Assembly: GCF_036226665.1 (NCBI RefSeq)
Contig: NZ_CP109007.1
Location: forward strand, 1,893,501 to 1,957,500
DNA: 64,000 nt
Reading direction: 5' to 3'
DNA from: Streptomyces sp. NBC_00691
Lineage (GTDB): Bacteria > Actinomycetota > Actinomycetes > Streptomycetales > Streptomycetaceae
The position numbers and the translations under genes are program-made. Under the pieces are notes generated by a model that worked only from the letters and a program-made list of their open reading frames with translations, was not told the DNA's origin and searched no databases. Shown in pieces: positions 1-8,394 of this stretch (positions within the stretch are counted from its first letter, which is position 1; each line of letters opens with the position of its first letter).

Positions 1-1637
1 CCGTCGTGCCCGACGACCCGGCCGTCGACGGGGTCGACGACGAGGAGTCCGCTGGCGGTGGCCCGGGCGCCCTCCTCGTGCAGGGCACGGAGGAGCGGGC
101 TGCCGGTGAGTTCGAGGGTGGGGTCGGGCAGCCGGGCCTCGACCAGGGCGCGTGCCTCGGTCCACTCCCCCGGTACGGCGGCGGACGAGGCCCGGAAGAC
201 TCCGCGCTCCTCGTCGGCCTCGACGGTGACCTGCGGGCCGAGGAAGCGGACGACGCCGGCGCGGGAGAGGGCGAGCAGCTGGCGCAGCCGGGGTCCGGGC
301 GGTCCTGAGGCGAGGTAGCTGAAGAAGCCGTGCCACCAGTCGCCGGTGTCGACGCGGTTCCCGAGCCGGAGGAGTTGCCCGTAGACGGAGAGCAGGCCGG
401 CGAAGACGGCGGCGTCGGAGCTGTGGGCGGGGTCGTGACGGCGGGTCAGGTCCTCGCTGATGTAGTCGCGCAGACCGTGCTGGAGGGCCTCCGTCGAGGT
501 GAAGCGGATGCCGTCCAGGGGGTGGTCGAGGGCGTCGAGGTCGAGCCGGTCGGCCGGGTCGGGGACGGCCGCGGCGACGACGGCGGCGAGTTCGGCGCCG
601 CGCGGCGGCGCCGCCGCGTAGGCCCGCTCGAAGTCGCTCCACGCGAGCGTGGTCCGCTCGGGGTGGGTGGAGAAGAGCCGGTGGTAGTGGGCCCAGCCGA
701 GCTCCTTGTCGACCAGGGGCCACACATCGCGCCGGAAGTCGAGCGGCCCGGTCCTCCGCAGCAGGGCGTCGGTCTGTTCGGGGCCGAAGAAGCGGGGCAG
801 CGGGGGCCGTTCGCCGTCCAGGGCGTACCCGATCTTCGAGTGGTACGGGACACCCCGGCGCGATCCGACGTGCAGCACCGGTTCCCTGCCAGAGGGGAGG
901 TAGACCAGCGCGTCGCCCTCGCCCTCGTACCGGCCGCCACGGCCCTCGGTGAGCAGCACCATCAGGTCGACGAAGGCGAGCCCGAAGCCGCGGACGAGGA
1001 CGTCCTCACCGGCGGGCAGGGCGGTCAGGTCGGTGTCTGCGGTGAAGTCGGGCGGCAGGTGGACGAGACCGTGACGGGCGGCGAAGCCGGCGAGGGCCCG
1101 CTGCTCCGGGTCGGGTTCGGCGTCGAGGTGGCCGACGGTGAGGACGACGAGGTCGGCGAGGAGGGGCGTGGCGGAGTCCTCCAGCCAGACCCGCTGGCGC
1201 CCCTCGCGCGGGCCGCTGATCCGCAGGGCGGTGGTGCGGTGCTCGTGGACGGAGACGGAGGCCGGCAGCGCGGCCCTGGCCCGCTCGAACACCCAGCGGA
1301 GATAGGCGCCCTGCTGGGGACGGGTGGGGAAGCTCCGGCCCTCGATGCCGGCCCATTCGGCGACGGTGGGGCCGGGGCGGACGGGGCCCTGCAGGTCCAC
1401 GGTCTCGTCGGTGAACATGGTGACGTCCTCGGCCCGCGAGTTCATCCAGAGCAGCGGGGACTGCGCGGTGCGCCAGATGCGGCCGGGGCCGGGCGGGTGC
1501 GGGTCGACGAGGTGGATGTCGAGGGGACGGTCGCCGTACAGCTCGGGCAGGTTGGCCGCGAGCCGTTCGAGGAAGCCGGTCCCCCGGGGCCCGGCGCCCA
1601 CGATCACGAGCGAGACCGCCGGCGGCGGGGGGCTCAT
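1..1637 (-). CDS. FAD/NAD(P)-binding protein (partial, C-terminus beyond window)
   Basis: At least 545 residues are visible and the frame stays open to the left edge, so the C-terminus is missing. The N-terminus holds a Rossmann dinucleotide fold (VSLVIVGAGPRGTGFLERLA, about residues 7-26), followed by VDPHPPGPGRIWR and WMNS. These are hallmarks of the FAD-NAD(P)-binding family (PF13454), related to amino-acid N-monooxygenases. An NAD(P)-dependent redox role is inferred; the substrate is unknown. The ATG overlaps the stop of the upstream amino-acid ABC permease by four bases (ATGA), so the two are translationally coupled and probably serve one pathway. Similar oxidoreductases sit beside uptake systems for modified or sulfur-containing amino acids. 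Confidence 0.85.
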   Translation of the reverse strand, partial: MSPPPPAVSLVIVGAGPRGTGFLERLAANLPELYGDRPLDIHLVDPHPPGPGRIWRTAQSPLLWMNSRAEDVTMFTDETVDLQGPVRPGPTVAEWAGIEGRSFPTRPQQGAYLRWVFERARAALPASVSVHEHRTTALRISGPREGRQRVWLEDSATPLLADLVVLTVGHLDAEPDPEQRALAGFAARHGLVHLPPDFTADTDLTALPAGEDVLVRGFGLAFVDLMVLLTEGRGGRYEGEGDALVYLPSGREPVLHVGSRRGVPYHSKIGYALDGERPPLPRFFGPEQTDALLRRTGPLDFRRDVWPLVDKELGWAHYHRLFSTHPERTTLAWSDFERAYAAAPPRGAELAAVVAAAVPDPADRLDLDALDHPLDGIRFTSTEALQHGLRDYISEDLTRRHDPAHSSDAAVFAGLLSVYGQLLRLGNRVDTGDWWHGFFSYLASGPPGPRLRQLLALSRAGVVRFLGPQVTVEADEERGVFRASSAAVPGEWTEARALVEARLPDPTLELTGSPLLRALHEEGARATASGLLVVDPVDGRVVGHD

Positions 1638-2482
1638 CGCGCACCCGCCGTGCCGCGGGCGTAGTGGCGCTCGACGTAGTACTGGCCGAGGCTGAGGACG
1701 GAGGTGACGGCGACGTACCAGAGGGTGGCCACGAGCAGCAGCGGGATGACCTCGTACGTGCGGTGGTAGACGAGCTGGGTCGAGTAGAGCAGGTCCTGCA
1801 CGGCGATCACGGAGACGATCGAGGTGCCCTTGAGGGTGCCGATCAGCATGTTCCCGGCCGGCGGGACGATCGCCCGCATGGCCTGCGGCAGCACGATCCG
1901 GGAGAGCCGGCGCCACCGGCCCAGGCCGAGGGACTCGGCGGCCTCCAGCTGGCCGCGGTCGACGGAGAGGATGCCGCCGCGCACGACCTCGGCGGCGTAG
2001 GCGGCCTCGTGCAGGGTGAGGCCGATCACGGCGACGGACACGGGGCCGAGGAGGTTGACGGTGCTGACGCCGAGGATCTGCGGGTAGAGCGCCCCGATGT
2101 TGAACCAGAAGAGCAGCTGCACCAGGATCGGGGTGGACCGGAAGAACCAGACGTAACCCCAGCTCACCGCGCGCAGGACGGGGTTGGCGGAGAGTCTGAG
2201 CACGGCGAGCAGGGTGCCGAGGACGAAGCCGAGCGCCATGACGAGGGCGGTCAGCCACAGGGTGAGGCCCAGTCCGCGCAGGACGGACGCGGAGGTGAAG
2301 TAATCGGCGACCACGTCCCACTGGAAGGCCTTGTTGCGGACGACCGAGACCAGGCCGAGGGCGAGCAGGAGGAGGACGAGGCCGGCGGCGGTCCACTGCC
2401 CGGCGCGGCGGGCGGGGACGATACGGGGTGGTGGTTCGGCCGGCGGGGCCGTGGAGGGGGTTTTGACCAGGGTCGCGGACAT
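1634..2482 (-). CDS. amino-acid ABC transporter permease (HisM/GlnP type)
   Basis: This 282-residue membrane protein has an N-terminal cytoplasmic stretch, then about five or six hydrophobic helices. The cytoplasmic EAA loop that docks the ATPase reads EAAESLGLGRWRRLSRIVLP near residues 180-200. The family imports polar amino acids together with a solute-binding protein and an ATPase. A family-3 solute-binding lipoprotein is encoded divergently at 3402-4379. No ATPase gene is visible, so it may lie left of the window. GGAG eight bases upstream supports the ATG. A promoter-like element at 2581-2611 and a 5'-UTR inverted repeat at 2506-2575 precede it. Confidence 0.9.
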   Translation of the reverse strand: MSATLVKTPSTAPPAEPPPRIVPARRAGQWTAAGLVLLLLALGLVSVVRNKAFQWDVVADYFTSASVLRGLGLTLWLTALVMALGFVLGTLLAVLRLSANPVLRAVSWGYVWFFRSTPILVQLLFWFNIGALYPQILGVSTVNLLGPVSVAVIGLTLHEAAYAAEVVRGGILSVDRGQLEAAESLGLGRWRRLSRIVLPQAMRAIVPPAGNMLIGTLKGTSIVSVIAVQDLLYSTQLVYHRTYEVIPLLLVATLWYVAVTSVLSLGQYYVERHYARGTAGAR

Positions 2483-2505
2483 ACGAAGACTCCGTGGATG
2501 CCAGA

Positions 2506-2575
2506 GGCGGATCGAACACGGGGTGCGCCTTCACACGCGGTGAGCACGGAACCGGGCCCCTCAGCCCGATCCGCC
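2506..2575 (-). promoter_or_regulatory. possible structured 5' leader of the permease operon
   Basis: Arms GGCGGATCG (2506-2514) and CGATCCGCC (2567-2575) are perfect 9-bp complements enclosing about 52 GC-rich bases. They end some 23 bases before the permease start. If transcription starts just below the -10-like element at 2581-2586, the whole short leader could fold into one stem with internal structure. I could not match it to a known riboswitch class. Confidence 0.35.
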
Positions 2576-2580
2576 CTTCG

Positions 2581-2611
2581 AGGCTATGCGGTCAACAGCC
2601 CCTACTGTCAA
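2581..2611 (-). promoter_or_regulatory. putative sigma-70-type promoter of the permease operon
   Basis: On the minus strand TTGACA (2611-2606) is followed after 19 bases by TAGCCT (2586-2581), a fair match to vegetative Streptomyces -35/-10 elements. The predicted start near 2574 would give a leader of about 90 bases before the permease. The spacing is slightly long; inference only. Confidence 0.45.
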
Positions 2612-2682
2612 GGGTGTCCGCACTGTGAGCCGTACGTCTCATCGTGGTTGACGTGGGAACGGATGCCTGTTCCACTGTGGCC

Positions 2683-2751
2683 ATGCATTCGCAGCAGCTG
2701 GTCACGCGCTCCCACATCGACTTCGGTCGCGTGTGGTCCTCTTCCTGTTGA
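2683..2751 (+). CDS. putative cysteine-sensing leader peptide
   Basis: A 22-codon ORF beginning MHSQQL, ending SSSC and followed by TGA, lies 174 bases upstream of the GNAT gene. Its pattern L-V-T-R-S-H-I-D-F-G-R-V-W-S-S-S-C fits the short actinobacterial leader peptides (R-x-H-x-D-x2-R, ending in Cys) found upstream of sulfur and cysteine genes. The last codons TCC TCT TCC TGT include TCT and TGT, both rare in such high-GC genomes, so ribosome stalling at low Cys-tRNA is plausible. A TTGACG element at 2648-2653 lies close upstream, so the mRNA leader may be very short. Regulation of the downstream genes is inferred. Confidence 0.65.
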   Translation: MHSQQLVTRSHIDFGRVWSSSC

Positions 2752-2925
2752 GCCGACCCTCTGCTCGGTGAGCCGTTCTCCGGCTCCGCCCCGTCCGCGT
2801 GCTGTTCTCCGCGGCGCCTTCACATCCAGGCCCCTCGTGGTGCCTGAGTTCTCCCCTCCCCTCGCTCTGCCGCGCCGCCCTCCTCCGTTCTGAAGGGCTG
2901 CTCTCCTTCGTCCTGAAGGACCGTC

Positions 2926-3405
2926 ATGACCTTCGCGTTGTCCGTGCACCGGACCACGACCACCGACCCCCTGGCGCGCCCGCTGCTCGACGAGCTGGCG
3001 CACGAGTACCTGACCCGGTACGGCTCCGCGCACGATCTGAGCCGCTACCCGGCGGAGGAGTTCGCCCCGCCCCATGGCGCCTTCCTGCTCCTGCTGGAGC
3101 AGGGCCGGCCCGTGGCGGGCGGCGCCTACCGCCGCTACGACGACGACACGGCCGAACTCAAGCGGATCTGGACCCACTCGGCGCACCGCAGGCGCGGTCT
3201 CGCCCGCCGGGTCCTGACCGTGCTCGAACGGGAGGCCGCCGCCCGCGGCTACTCCCGCCTCTATCTCACGACCGGACCGCGTCAGCCGGAGGCCAGGGGC
3301 CTCTACCTGGCGAGCGGCTACCGCCCGCTCTTCGACGTGTCCGCCGACCCCGAGTCGATCGGCCCGCTGCCGTTCGAGAAACTCCTGGAGAACCCGAAGC
3401 CATGA
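2926..3405 (+). CDS. GNAT family N-acetyltransferase
   Basis: This 159-residue single-domain acetyltransferase carries the acetyl-CoA loop as RRRGLARRVLTVLEREAAAR (about residues 88-107) and a C-terminal LYLTTGPRQPEARGLYLASG region typical of the fold. GAAGGA precedes the ATG by five bases. It is followed by a solute-binding protein with an ATGA overlap. GNAT genes next to cystine-type amino-acid importers are known (the ytmI/snaA loci of Bacillus handle S-modified cysteines). With the Cys-ending leader upstream, acetylation of a sulfur amino acid or related metabolite is a reasonable guess, but the substrate is not shown. Confidence 0.88.
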   Translation: MTFALSVHRTTTTDPLARPLLDELAHEYLTRYGSAHDLSRYPAEEFAPPHGAFLLLLEQGRPVAGGAYRRYDDDTAELKRIWTHSAHRRRGLARRVLTVLEREAAARGYSRLYLTTGPRQPEARGLYLASGYRPLFDVSADPESIGPLPFEKLLENPKP

Positions 3406-4379
3406 CCACGCGCACGCGTCCCGGCACCGCACGCACCGCTCTCGTCTTCGCCCTGATCACCGGCGCCGCCCTCGGCCTCACCGCCTGCGCGGGCGGCGAT
3501 CCCGCGACGGCCCCGGCCGGCGCCTCGGGCGTGCCGGGGGCCGCGAAGGGCACGCTCCCGACCGAGGACGTGGTGTCGGCGGTGACGAGGAACGAGGCGG
3601 CGGCGAAGCTGCTGCCCGCCGACGTACGGCAGCGGGGCAGCTTCACGATCGCCTCGTCCGTCGCGACCCCGCCCAGCTCGGCGTACCTGCCCGACGGCAG
3701 GACCGTCGTGGGGGTCGACGCCGATTTCGCCGCGGCCGTGGCGAAGGCCCTCGGCCTGGAGCTCAAGCGCGAGGTGGTCGGGTTCGAGGCGATCCTTCCG
3801 GCCCTCGGCAGCGGCAAGTACGACGTCGGCACCGGGAACTTCGGGGTGACCGAGGAGCGGCGCAAGGCCATCGACTTCGTGACCTACATCAACGACGGGC
3901 AGGGCTTCGCGAGCCGCGCGGACAGTTCGCTGAAGGCGGTCACGGACCTCACGCAGCTGTGCGGTCTGAAGGTGGCCGTGAACGCGGGCACCACCTTCGA
4001 AAGGACCCTGGAACAGAACAAGGGCCGGTGCGCGGAGGCGGGCAGGCAGCCGTACGAGGTGAACGTCTACAGCGAGACCGGCGCGATCTGGATGTCGCTC
4101 CAGCAGGGCCGCAGCGATGTCGTGATGAACACGATCAACGGGGTGCGGTACGCGGTGACGCAGCAGAAGAACGTGAAGTTCCTCAACGAGTACCGGCGGC
4201 TCGACGTCGGCTTCGCCTTCAAGAAGGGCACGCCGCTGGCGCCCGCCTTCCAGGCCGCGGTGAACGGCCTGAAGGCGGACGGGACGTACGACAGGATCCT
4301 GCGGAAGTGGGGTGTGACGGGCTCGGGCATCGCCACCTCGCAGATCTCCCCGCCGGAGCTCCCGGCGCCGAAGAAGTAG
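3402..4379 (+). CDS. amino-acid ABC transporter substrate-binding lipoprotein (family 3)
   Basis: This 325-residue protein has a signal peptide ending in a lipobox (LGLTAC, Cys near residue 27), so it is membrane-anchored outside the cell. The mature part is a family-3 solute-binding domain. Visible motifs are VVGVDADFAAAVAKALGLEL, then the hinge segment GKYDVGTGNFGVTEERRKAIDF, then LKADGTYDRILRKWGV at the end. It would deliver an amino acid to a permease such as that at 1634-2482. Its ATG overlaps the GNAT stop. It converges on the DUF5685 gene with only 44 bases between the stops. Confidence 0.92.
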   Translation: MTTRTRPGTARTALVFALITGAALGLTACAGGDPATAPAGASGVPGAAKGTLPTEDVVSAVTRNEAAAKLLPADVRQRGSFTIASSVATPPSSAYLPDGRTVVGVDADFAAAVAKALGLELKREVVGFEAILPALGSGKYDVGTGNFGVTEERRKAIDFVTYINDGQGFASRADSSLKAVTDLTQLCGLKVAVNAGTTFERTLEQNKGRCAEAGRQPYEVNVYSETGAIWMSLQQGRSDVVMNTINGVRYAVTQQKNVKFLNEYRRLDVGFAFKKGTPLAPAFQAAVNGLKADGTYDRILRKWGVTGSGIATSQISPPELPAPKK

Positions 4380-4423
4380 CGGGCCGGGGTCCGGCGAGGC
4401 GGGTCCGGTGGGCGGACGGCCCG

Positions 4424-5701
4424 TCAGCAGCCGTCGCAGGGGCAGCAGCAGTCGCAGTTGCCGCAGCCGGGGTCGCAGTCGCAGTCCCGGCAGCAGCCCT
4501 CGTGCTTCTTGCGGGACCAGGGGCCCTCGTACTCCTTGGCGCAGCAGATCTGGCAGGTGCAGAAGAGCCAGGTGAACATGGCGCACCCGGCGAGGAAGCC
4601 GCGGGGCTTGGGCGCCTGGGGGGCGCCGCCCCCGAACTGCGGCGGCAGCCCGCCGAAGCCGCCCGAGCCGCCGGATCCGCCCGGGCCGCCGCCGTACGGG
4701 TTCCCGCCACCGCCGCCGTGGGGCGGCTGGTGCGGGCCCGGGGCGCCGCCCGCGTACGGATTGCCCGGCACCGGACCCGGCCCGTACGCCGGACCCGGAC
4801 CGTACCCCGGCCCCTGCCCCGCACCCGGCGCTCCGTGCGCGCAGGTCGTCGTGCCGAAGGCGCGGTCCACGGAGGTGCGGAGTTCATGGGCGAGCAGGAC
4901 GTGCGCCAGCTTGTCGTCGGCGAACTCGGCGTCCCGCAGCGCGAGGCGGATGCCGTGCAGGGCGTCGTCGGCGAGCCGGCGGGCCTCCTCGCGGGAGGTG
5001 CCGGTCGCGGTGAGCGGGTTCCAGGCGCCCTTCTCCGCGTCGGCCGTCTGGTCCTCGACTGCGTCGAGCAGGTGGGCGAGGCGGCCGAAGAGCCGGCCCG
5101 CCTCGGCGAGCGGCTCCGCGTTCCCGGGCCGTCCGGCGAGGACGGCGGTGTGCGCGAAGGCGGCCGCGGTGGCCGTCTCGGTCGGTTCGGTGACGGCGAG
5201 CAGGGAGGTGCCGGGTCCGACGAGGGCCTCGATCCCGGTCTGCCGGTCGACGGCGTCGACGAGGACGGCGGTGTCGAAGCCGAGGGCCCGGCCCGTCCTG
5301 GCACCGGCCTTGTCCCAGGAGCGGGCGACGCGGCGGGCCGCGGCGGCGGCGGGCCGCCGGGCCAACAGCCCGTCCCGGTCGGCGACGTGGTCCCGGATCT
5401 TCGCCGAGGCGAGGACCAGCGAGACGGCGGCGGCGAGCCGCGCGCCCTCCCCCTTGGCCACGGGTGCGGTCCGCATGGCGCGCAGCGCACAGGGTCCGGC
5501 CGTGCGGCGGCCCGCCTCCGTGACACCGGTCTGAGCCTCCGTCAGGACCGAGACGATGAGCCCGTCGTAGTTGGTGACGACCCGGGCGAACTGGCCGTGG
5601 TCGGCGCGAAGTGCCAGGCAGAGGCCGCAGAGATGGGCCATCCACTCGGTCTTGAGGCCGTCGGTGAGACGGTGGGTGCAGGGTCTGACGATTCCGAACA
5701 T
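4424..5701 (-). CDS. DUF5685 family protein with cysteine-rich tail
   Basis: This is a 425-residue protein. The N-terminal two thirds match DUF5685: an early HLCGLCLALRADHG motif, then FARVVTNYDGL, and an acidic LLDAVEDQTADAEKG segment near residue 235. The fold looks all-helical. Residues about 305-370 are a Pro/Gly/Tyr-rich linker. The last 53 residues contain 16 cysteines in CC, CxC and CxxC patterns, with a short aromatic segment at their start, suggesting metal binding. The function of the family is unknown. It is monocistronic. The acidic motif is reminiscent of prenyl-synthase helices, but I would not assign activity. Confidence 0.8.
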   Translation of the reverse strand: MFGIVRPCTHRLTDGLKTEWMAHLCGLCLALRADHGQFARVVTNYDGLIVSVLTEAQTGVTEAGRRTAGPCALRAMRTAPVAKGEGARLAAAVSLVLASAKIRDHVADRDGLLARRPAAAAARRVARSWDKAGARTGRALGFDTAVLVDAVDRQTGIEALVGPGTSLLAVTEPTETATAAAFAHTAVLAGRPGNAEPLAEAGRLFGRLAHLLDAVEDQTADAEKGAWNPLTATGTSREEARRLADDALHGIRLALRDAEFADDKLAHVLLAHELRTSVDRAFGTTTCAHGAPGAGQGPGYGPGPAYGPGPVPGNPYAGGAPGPHQPPHGGGGGNPYGGGPGGSGGSGGFGGLPPQFGGGAPQAPKPRGFLAGCAMFTWLFCTCQICCAKEYEGPWSRKKHEGCCRDCDCDPGCGNCDCCCPCDGC

Positions 5702-5932
5702 GGACTCCCCCGTGAGTCGTGGATCTGGGCCGGGCTATGGACCGCCGGACGGCCTCGCGGCATCGTAGCGAGCCGGTCCGTTCACCCGTACGCGCCCATC
5801 GTCACCCTTGTGGCCCGACTTTCATATTTTCAGCTACATGGCCCTCCCCCAGGCCCTGCATACCGCAAGATTCCTGACGAATCGCCAGCAAACGGTGCTC
5901 ACGTTCTGCACCAGTACCGTCACGAATCCTCT

Positions 5933-5958
5933 GCGCGCCGACTATCCACTTGGCGCGC
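5933..5958. promoter_or_regulatory. inverted repeat upstream of sflA
   Basis: GCGCGCC (5933-5939) and GGCGCGC (5952-5958) flank a 12-base AT-richer centre, about 65 bases before the sflA start. The surrounding 5702-6024 region carries AT-rich tracts unusual for this genome and probably holds promoters for both neighbouring genes. The repeat could be an operator or a leader hairpin. No regulator is identified. Confidence 0.35.
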
Positions 5959-6024
5959 GATCCGCATCATGAAGGACGATAGGGAAATGCGGAACCACAA
6001 GTGACCGCGTGAAAGGAGGCGTCC

Positions 6025-6459
6025 ATGGGATCGGTGCGCAAGGCGAGTGCCTGGCTGGGACTCGTCGAGGACAACGACGAGCGTTACTACGACGACGAGT
6101 ACGCCGACGGTGCCGAGGGCGGCGACGCCTGGGTGACGGACCCCCGGGTCCGGGTGGCCACGGACACCGCCGAGGACCGGGGCCGGCGCATCGCCACCGT
6201 CTCCCCCGACGGCTTCCGGGACGCCCGGGGCATCGGCGAGCTCTTCCGGGACGGTGTTCCGGTGATCGTGAACCTGACCGCGATGGAGCCGGACGACGCG
6301 AAGCGCGTGGTCGACTTCGCCGCCGGTCTCGCCTTCGGTCTGCGCGGTTCGATCGAGCGCGTGGCGACGCGGGTCTTCCTGCTGACCCCCGCCGACACCC
6401 AGATCGTCACCGGTGAGACGGGCCGGCGCCGACAGGACGGCTTCTTCAACCAGAGCTGA
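6025..6459 (+). CDS. sflA: SepF-like protein (SflA type)
   Basis: This is a 144-residue protein. The C-terminal SepF domain reads [20 protein letters not shown] and then [20 protein letters not shown], with the characteristic glycine that shapes the dimer interface. The N-terminus [19 protein letters not shown] carries a potential membrane-binding helix followed by an acidic linker. SepF proteins bind FtsZ and membranes. The Streptomyces paralogues SflA and SflB influence polar growth and hyphal shape rather than replacing SepF. The size (true SepF is about 210 residues) and the gene neighbourhood favour SflA. AAAGGAGG lies six bases before the ATG. Confidence 0.82.
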   Translation: MGSVRKASAWLGLVEDNDERYYDDEYADGAEGGDAWVTDPRVRVATDTAEDRGRRIATVSPDGFRDARGIGELFRDGVPVIVNLTAMEPDDAKRVVDFAAGLAFGLRGSIERVATRVFLLTPADTQIVTGETGRRRQDGFFNQS

Positions 6460-6495
6460 CGGGTCCGCCGGCCGGGCACCCCCCGAGGGATCGGG

Positions 6496-8238
6496 TCAGT
6501 GCGCCGGACGCCCCGAGCCGGCGGGCTCGATCGCTTCCCGGGTCGCGGGCACCCGCGGCTCGGACGGGCCGACCGTCCTGGACCGGGACATCCCGGCCCC
6601 TTCCGCCTCGGCCGGATCCGCATGCGACGGATCCGGCTTCGACAGCACCGGCGGCTCCGCCTCCGGGACACCGGCGGACGTCGTCTCCTCCGGATCCACC
6701 GGGCACTCCATCACCCGGGGCAGGCGCCGGGCCATCGCCGCGCCGAGCAGCAGCAGCCCCGCGCTCACGAAGAGCGTGATGTGCAGCCCGTTCACGAAGG
6801 CGTGCCGGGCGGCCTGGTGCAGCGCGCCGCCCGCCGCGCCGCCGAGCTGGTCGGCGACCTGGTAGGCCTCGCCGAGCGAGTTCGCGGCGGCCCGGCCCGC
6901 CTCCGCGGGCACCCCGGGGACCGCGGCGAGCCCGGGGGCGTACGCCGCGTTCATCACACTGCCGAGCAGGGCCGTGCCCATGCCCGCGCCGAGCTGGTAC
7001 GAGGTCTCGCCGATCGAGGCCGCGGCGCCCGCGCTCCGCTGCGGGGCCTCGCTGAGCATCGACTCGTACGCCGAGAAGAGCGTGGTCTGCAGGCCGAAGC
7101 CGAGCAGGACGAAGCCCACCGTGAGCAGCAGCGGCCGGTCGTGCTGCCCCATGAAGGTGAGCAGCAGCACGGCGGCGGCCGTGAGGACGAAGCCCCAGCC
7201 GACCATCCGGCGCGGCCCGATCCTGCGCAGGGTGTACGAGCCGGTGGCGCCGGCGGCCATCGCGGCGAAGGTGAGCGGCAGGAGCCGCAGCCCGGTCTCC
7301 AGCGGGCTGAGGCCGAGCACCAGCTGGAGGTACTGGACGGCGATGAGCTGCAGGCCGACCAGGGCCAGCATCGCCAGCACGATGCAGCCGACCGAGGTGG
7401 TGAAGGCGGCCCGGGAGAAGAGCCGCATGTCGATCAGCGGATGGGCCCGTCGCCTCTGGCGTCGCACGAAGAGCACGAGGAGCACGGCGCCGAGCAGCAG
7501 CGGCCCGGCGGTCGGGAGCGCCAGGAGCGGCTCGCCGGCGCCGGCGCGCTTGACCCCGAGGACGCAGCCGAGCACACCGGCGGCGGCCATGAGCGCGCCG
7601 AGCACGTCCCAGGGCCCGTCGGCGGCGCCCCGGGACTCGGGGAGGAGGCGGCGGCCGAGCGGCAGGATCAGCGCCATCAGCGGAATGTTGATGAGGAAGA
7701 CGGAACCCCACCAGTAGTGCTCGACGAGGAAGCCGCCGAGCACGGGTCCGGTGGCGGCGCCTATCGCGGCGACCGCCGTCCAGACCCCGATGGCGGTGGC
7801 GCGCTCCCGCCGGTCGGGGAAGACCGCCCGGAGGATGGAGAGCGTGGCGGGCATGATCATGGCGCCGCCGACGCCGAGGAGCACCCGGGCCCCGATGAGG
7901 ACCGAGGGTTCGGTGGCGAGCGCGGCGACCGCCGAGGCGATGCCGAACAGCGCGTATCCGAGGAGCAGGATTCTGCGCCGTCCGACCCGGTCCCCGAGGG
8001 TGCCGAAGAGGATCAGGAGCGACGCGCAGATCAGGGGGTAGGCGTCGACGATCCAGAGCAGCGAGGTGGAGCTGGGGCGCAGGTCCTCGGTGAGCGAGGG
8101 GATCGCGACATGGAGGATGGTCGCGTCGAGGGCGACCACGAGAAGGCTGACGCAGAGGACGACGAGGACGACCCAGCGGTTGGCTCCGCCGTCGGCTGCG
8201 GCACGCGGTGGTGCTGGGGCCGTGTGCGTCCGCGACAT
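6496..8238 (-). CDS. MFS transporter, DHA2 (14-TM) drug-efflux type
   Basis: A 580-residue polytopic protein. The first helix ends in LDATILHVAIPSLTEDLRP, the DHA2 signature (D-x-T-I/V-V-N-V-A-L-P). Motif A appears as LGDRVGRRRILLLG and motif C as GPVLGGFLVEHYWWGSVFLI. Fourteen hydrophobic segments are expected, placing it with QacA/EmrB-like proton-coupled exporters. The start at 8238 is chosen because GGGAGG lies ten bases upstream; longer in-frame extensions have no support. The C-terminal 60 residues are hydrophilic. It is transcribed divergently from the PAP2 gene across a 404-base region with a palindromic site at 8395-8408. The substrate is unknown. Confidence 0.88.
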   Translation of the reverse strand: MSRTHTAPAPPRAAADGGANRWVVLVVLCVSLLVVALDATILHVAIPSLTEDLRPSSTSLLWIVDAYPLICASLLILFGTLGDRVGRRRILLLGYALFGIASAVAALATEPSVLIGARVLLGVGGAMIMPATLSILRAVFPDRRERATAIGVWTAVAAIGAATGPVLGGFLVEHYWWGSVFLINIPLMALILPLGRRLLPESRGAADGPWDVLGALMAAAGVLGCVLGVKRAGAGEPLLALPTAGPLLLGAVLLVLFVRRQRRRAHPLIDMRLFSRAAFTTSVGCIVLAMLALVGLQLIAVQYLQLVLGLSPLETGLRLLPLTFAAMAAGATGSYTLRRIGPRRMVGWGFVLTAAAVLLLTFMGQHDRPLLLTVGFVLLGFGLQTTLFSAYESMLSEAPQRSAGAAASIGETSYQLGAGMGTALLGSVMNAAYAPGLAAVPGVPAEAGRAAANSLGEAYQVADQLGGAAGGALHQAARHAFVNGLHITLFVSAGLLLLGAAMARRLPRVMECPVDPEETTSAGVPEAEPPVLSKPDPSHADPAEAEGAGMSRSRTVGPSEPRVPATREAIEPAGSGRPAH

Positions 8239-8394
8239 GTACGTACCTCCCAGTGAAGCTCTCGCGCTCGGCGGGCCCGACCAGGGCTTATGCCGCTGGA
8301 GCGGCCCGGCATCGACGGGCGAGTGAGCCGTCAGCGTACGCGAGTTCAAGGCCCGAGCGCGTGGTGCAGCTCTCACCCCGGCGGGCCGCGCGGT

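Noticed and set aside
330..1664. 444-codon plus-strand frame opposite the FAD/NAD(P)-binding gene.
   Set aside because: Gly/Glu/Val-rich shadow composition; the minus frame has a clear Rossmann motif and a coupled start.
5969..6004. 11-codon ORF (MKDDREMRNHK) before sflA as a leader peptide.
   Set aside because: No ribosome site, no regulatory codon run and no match to a leader pattern.
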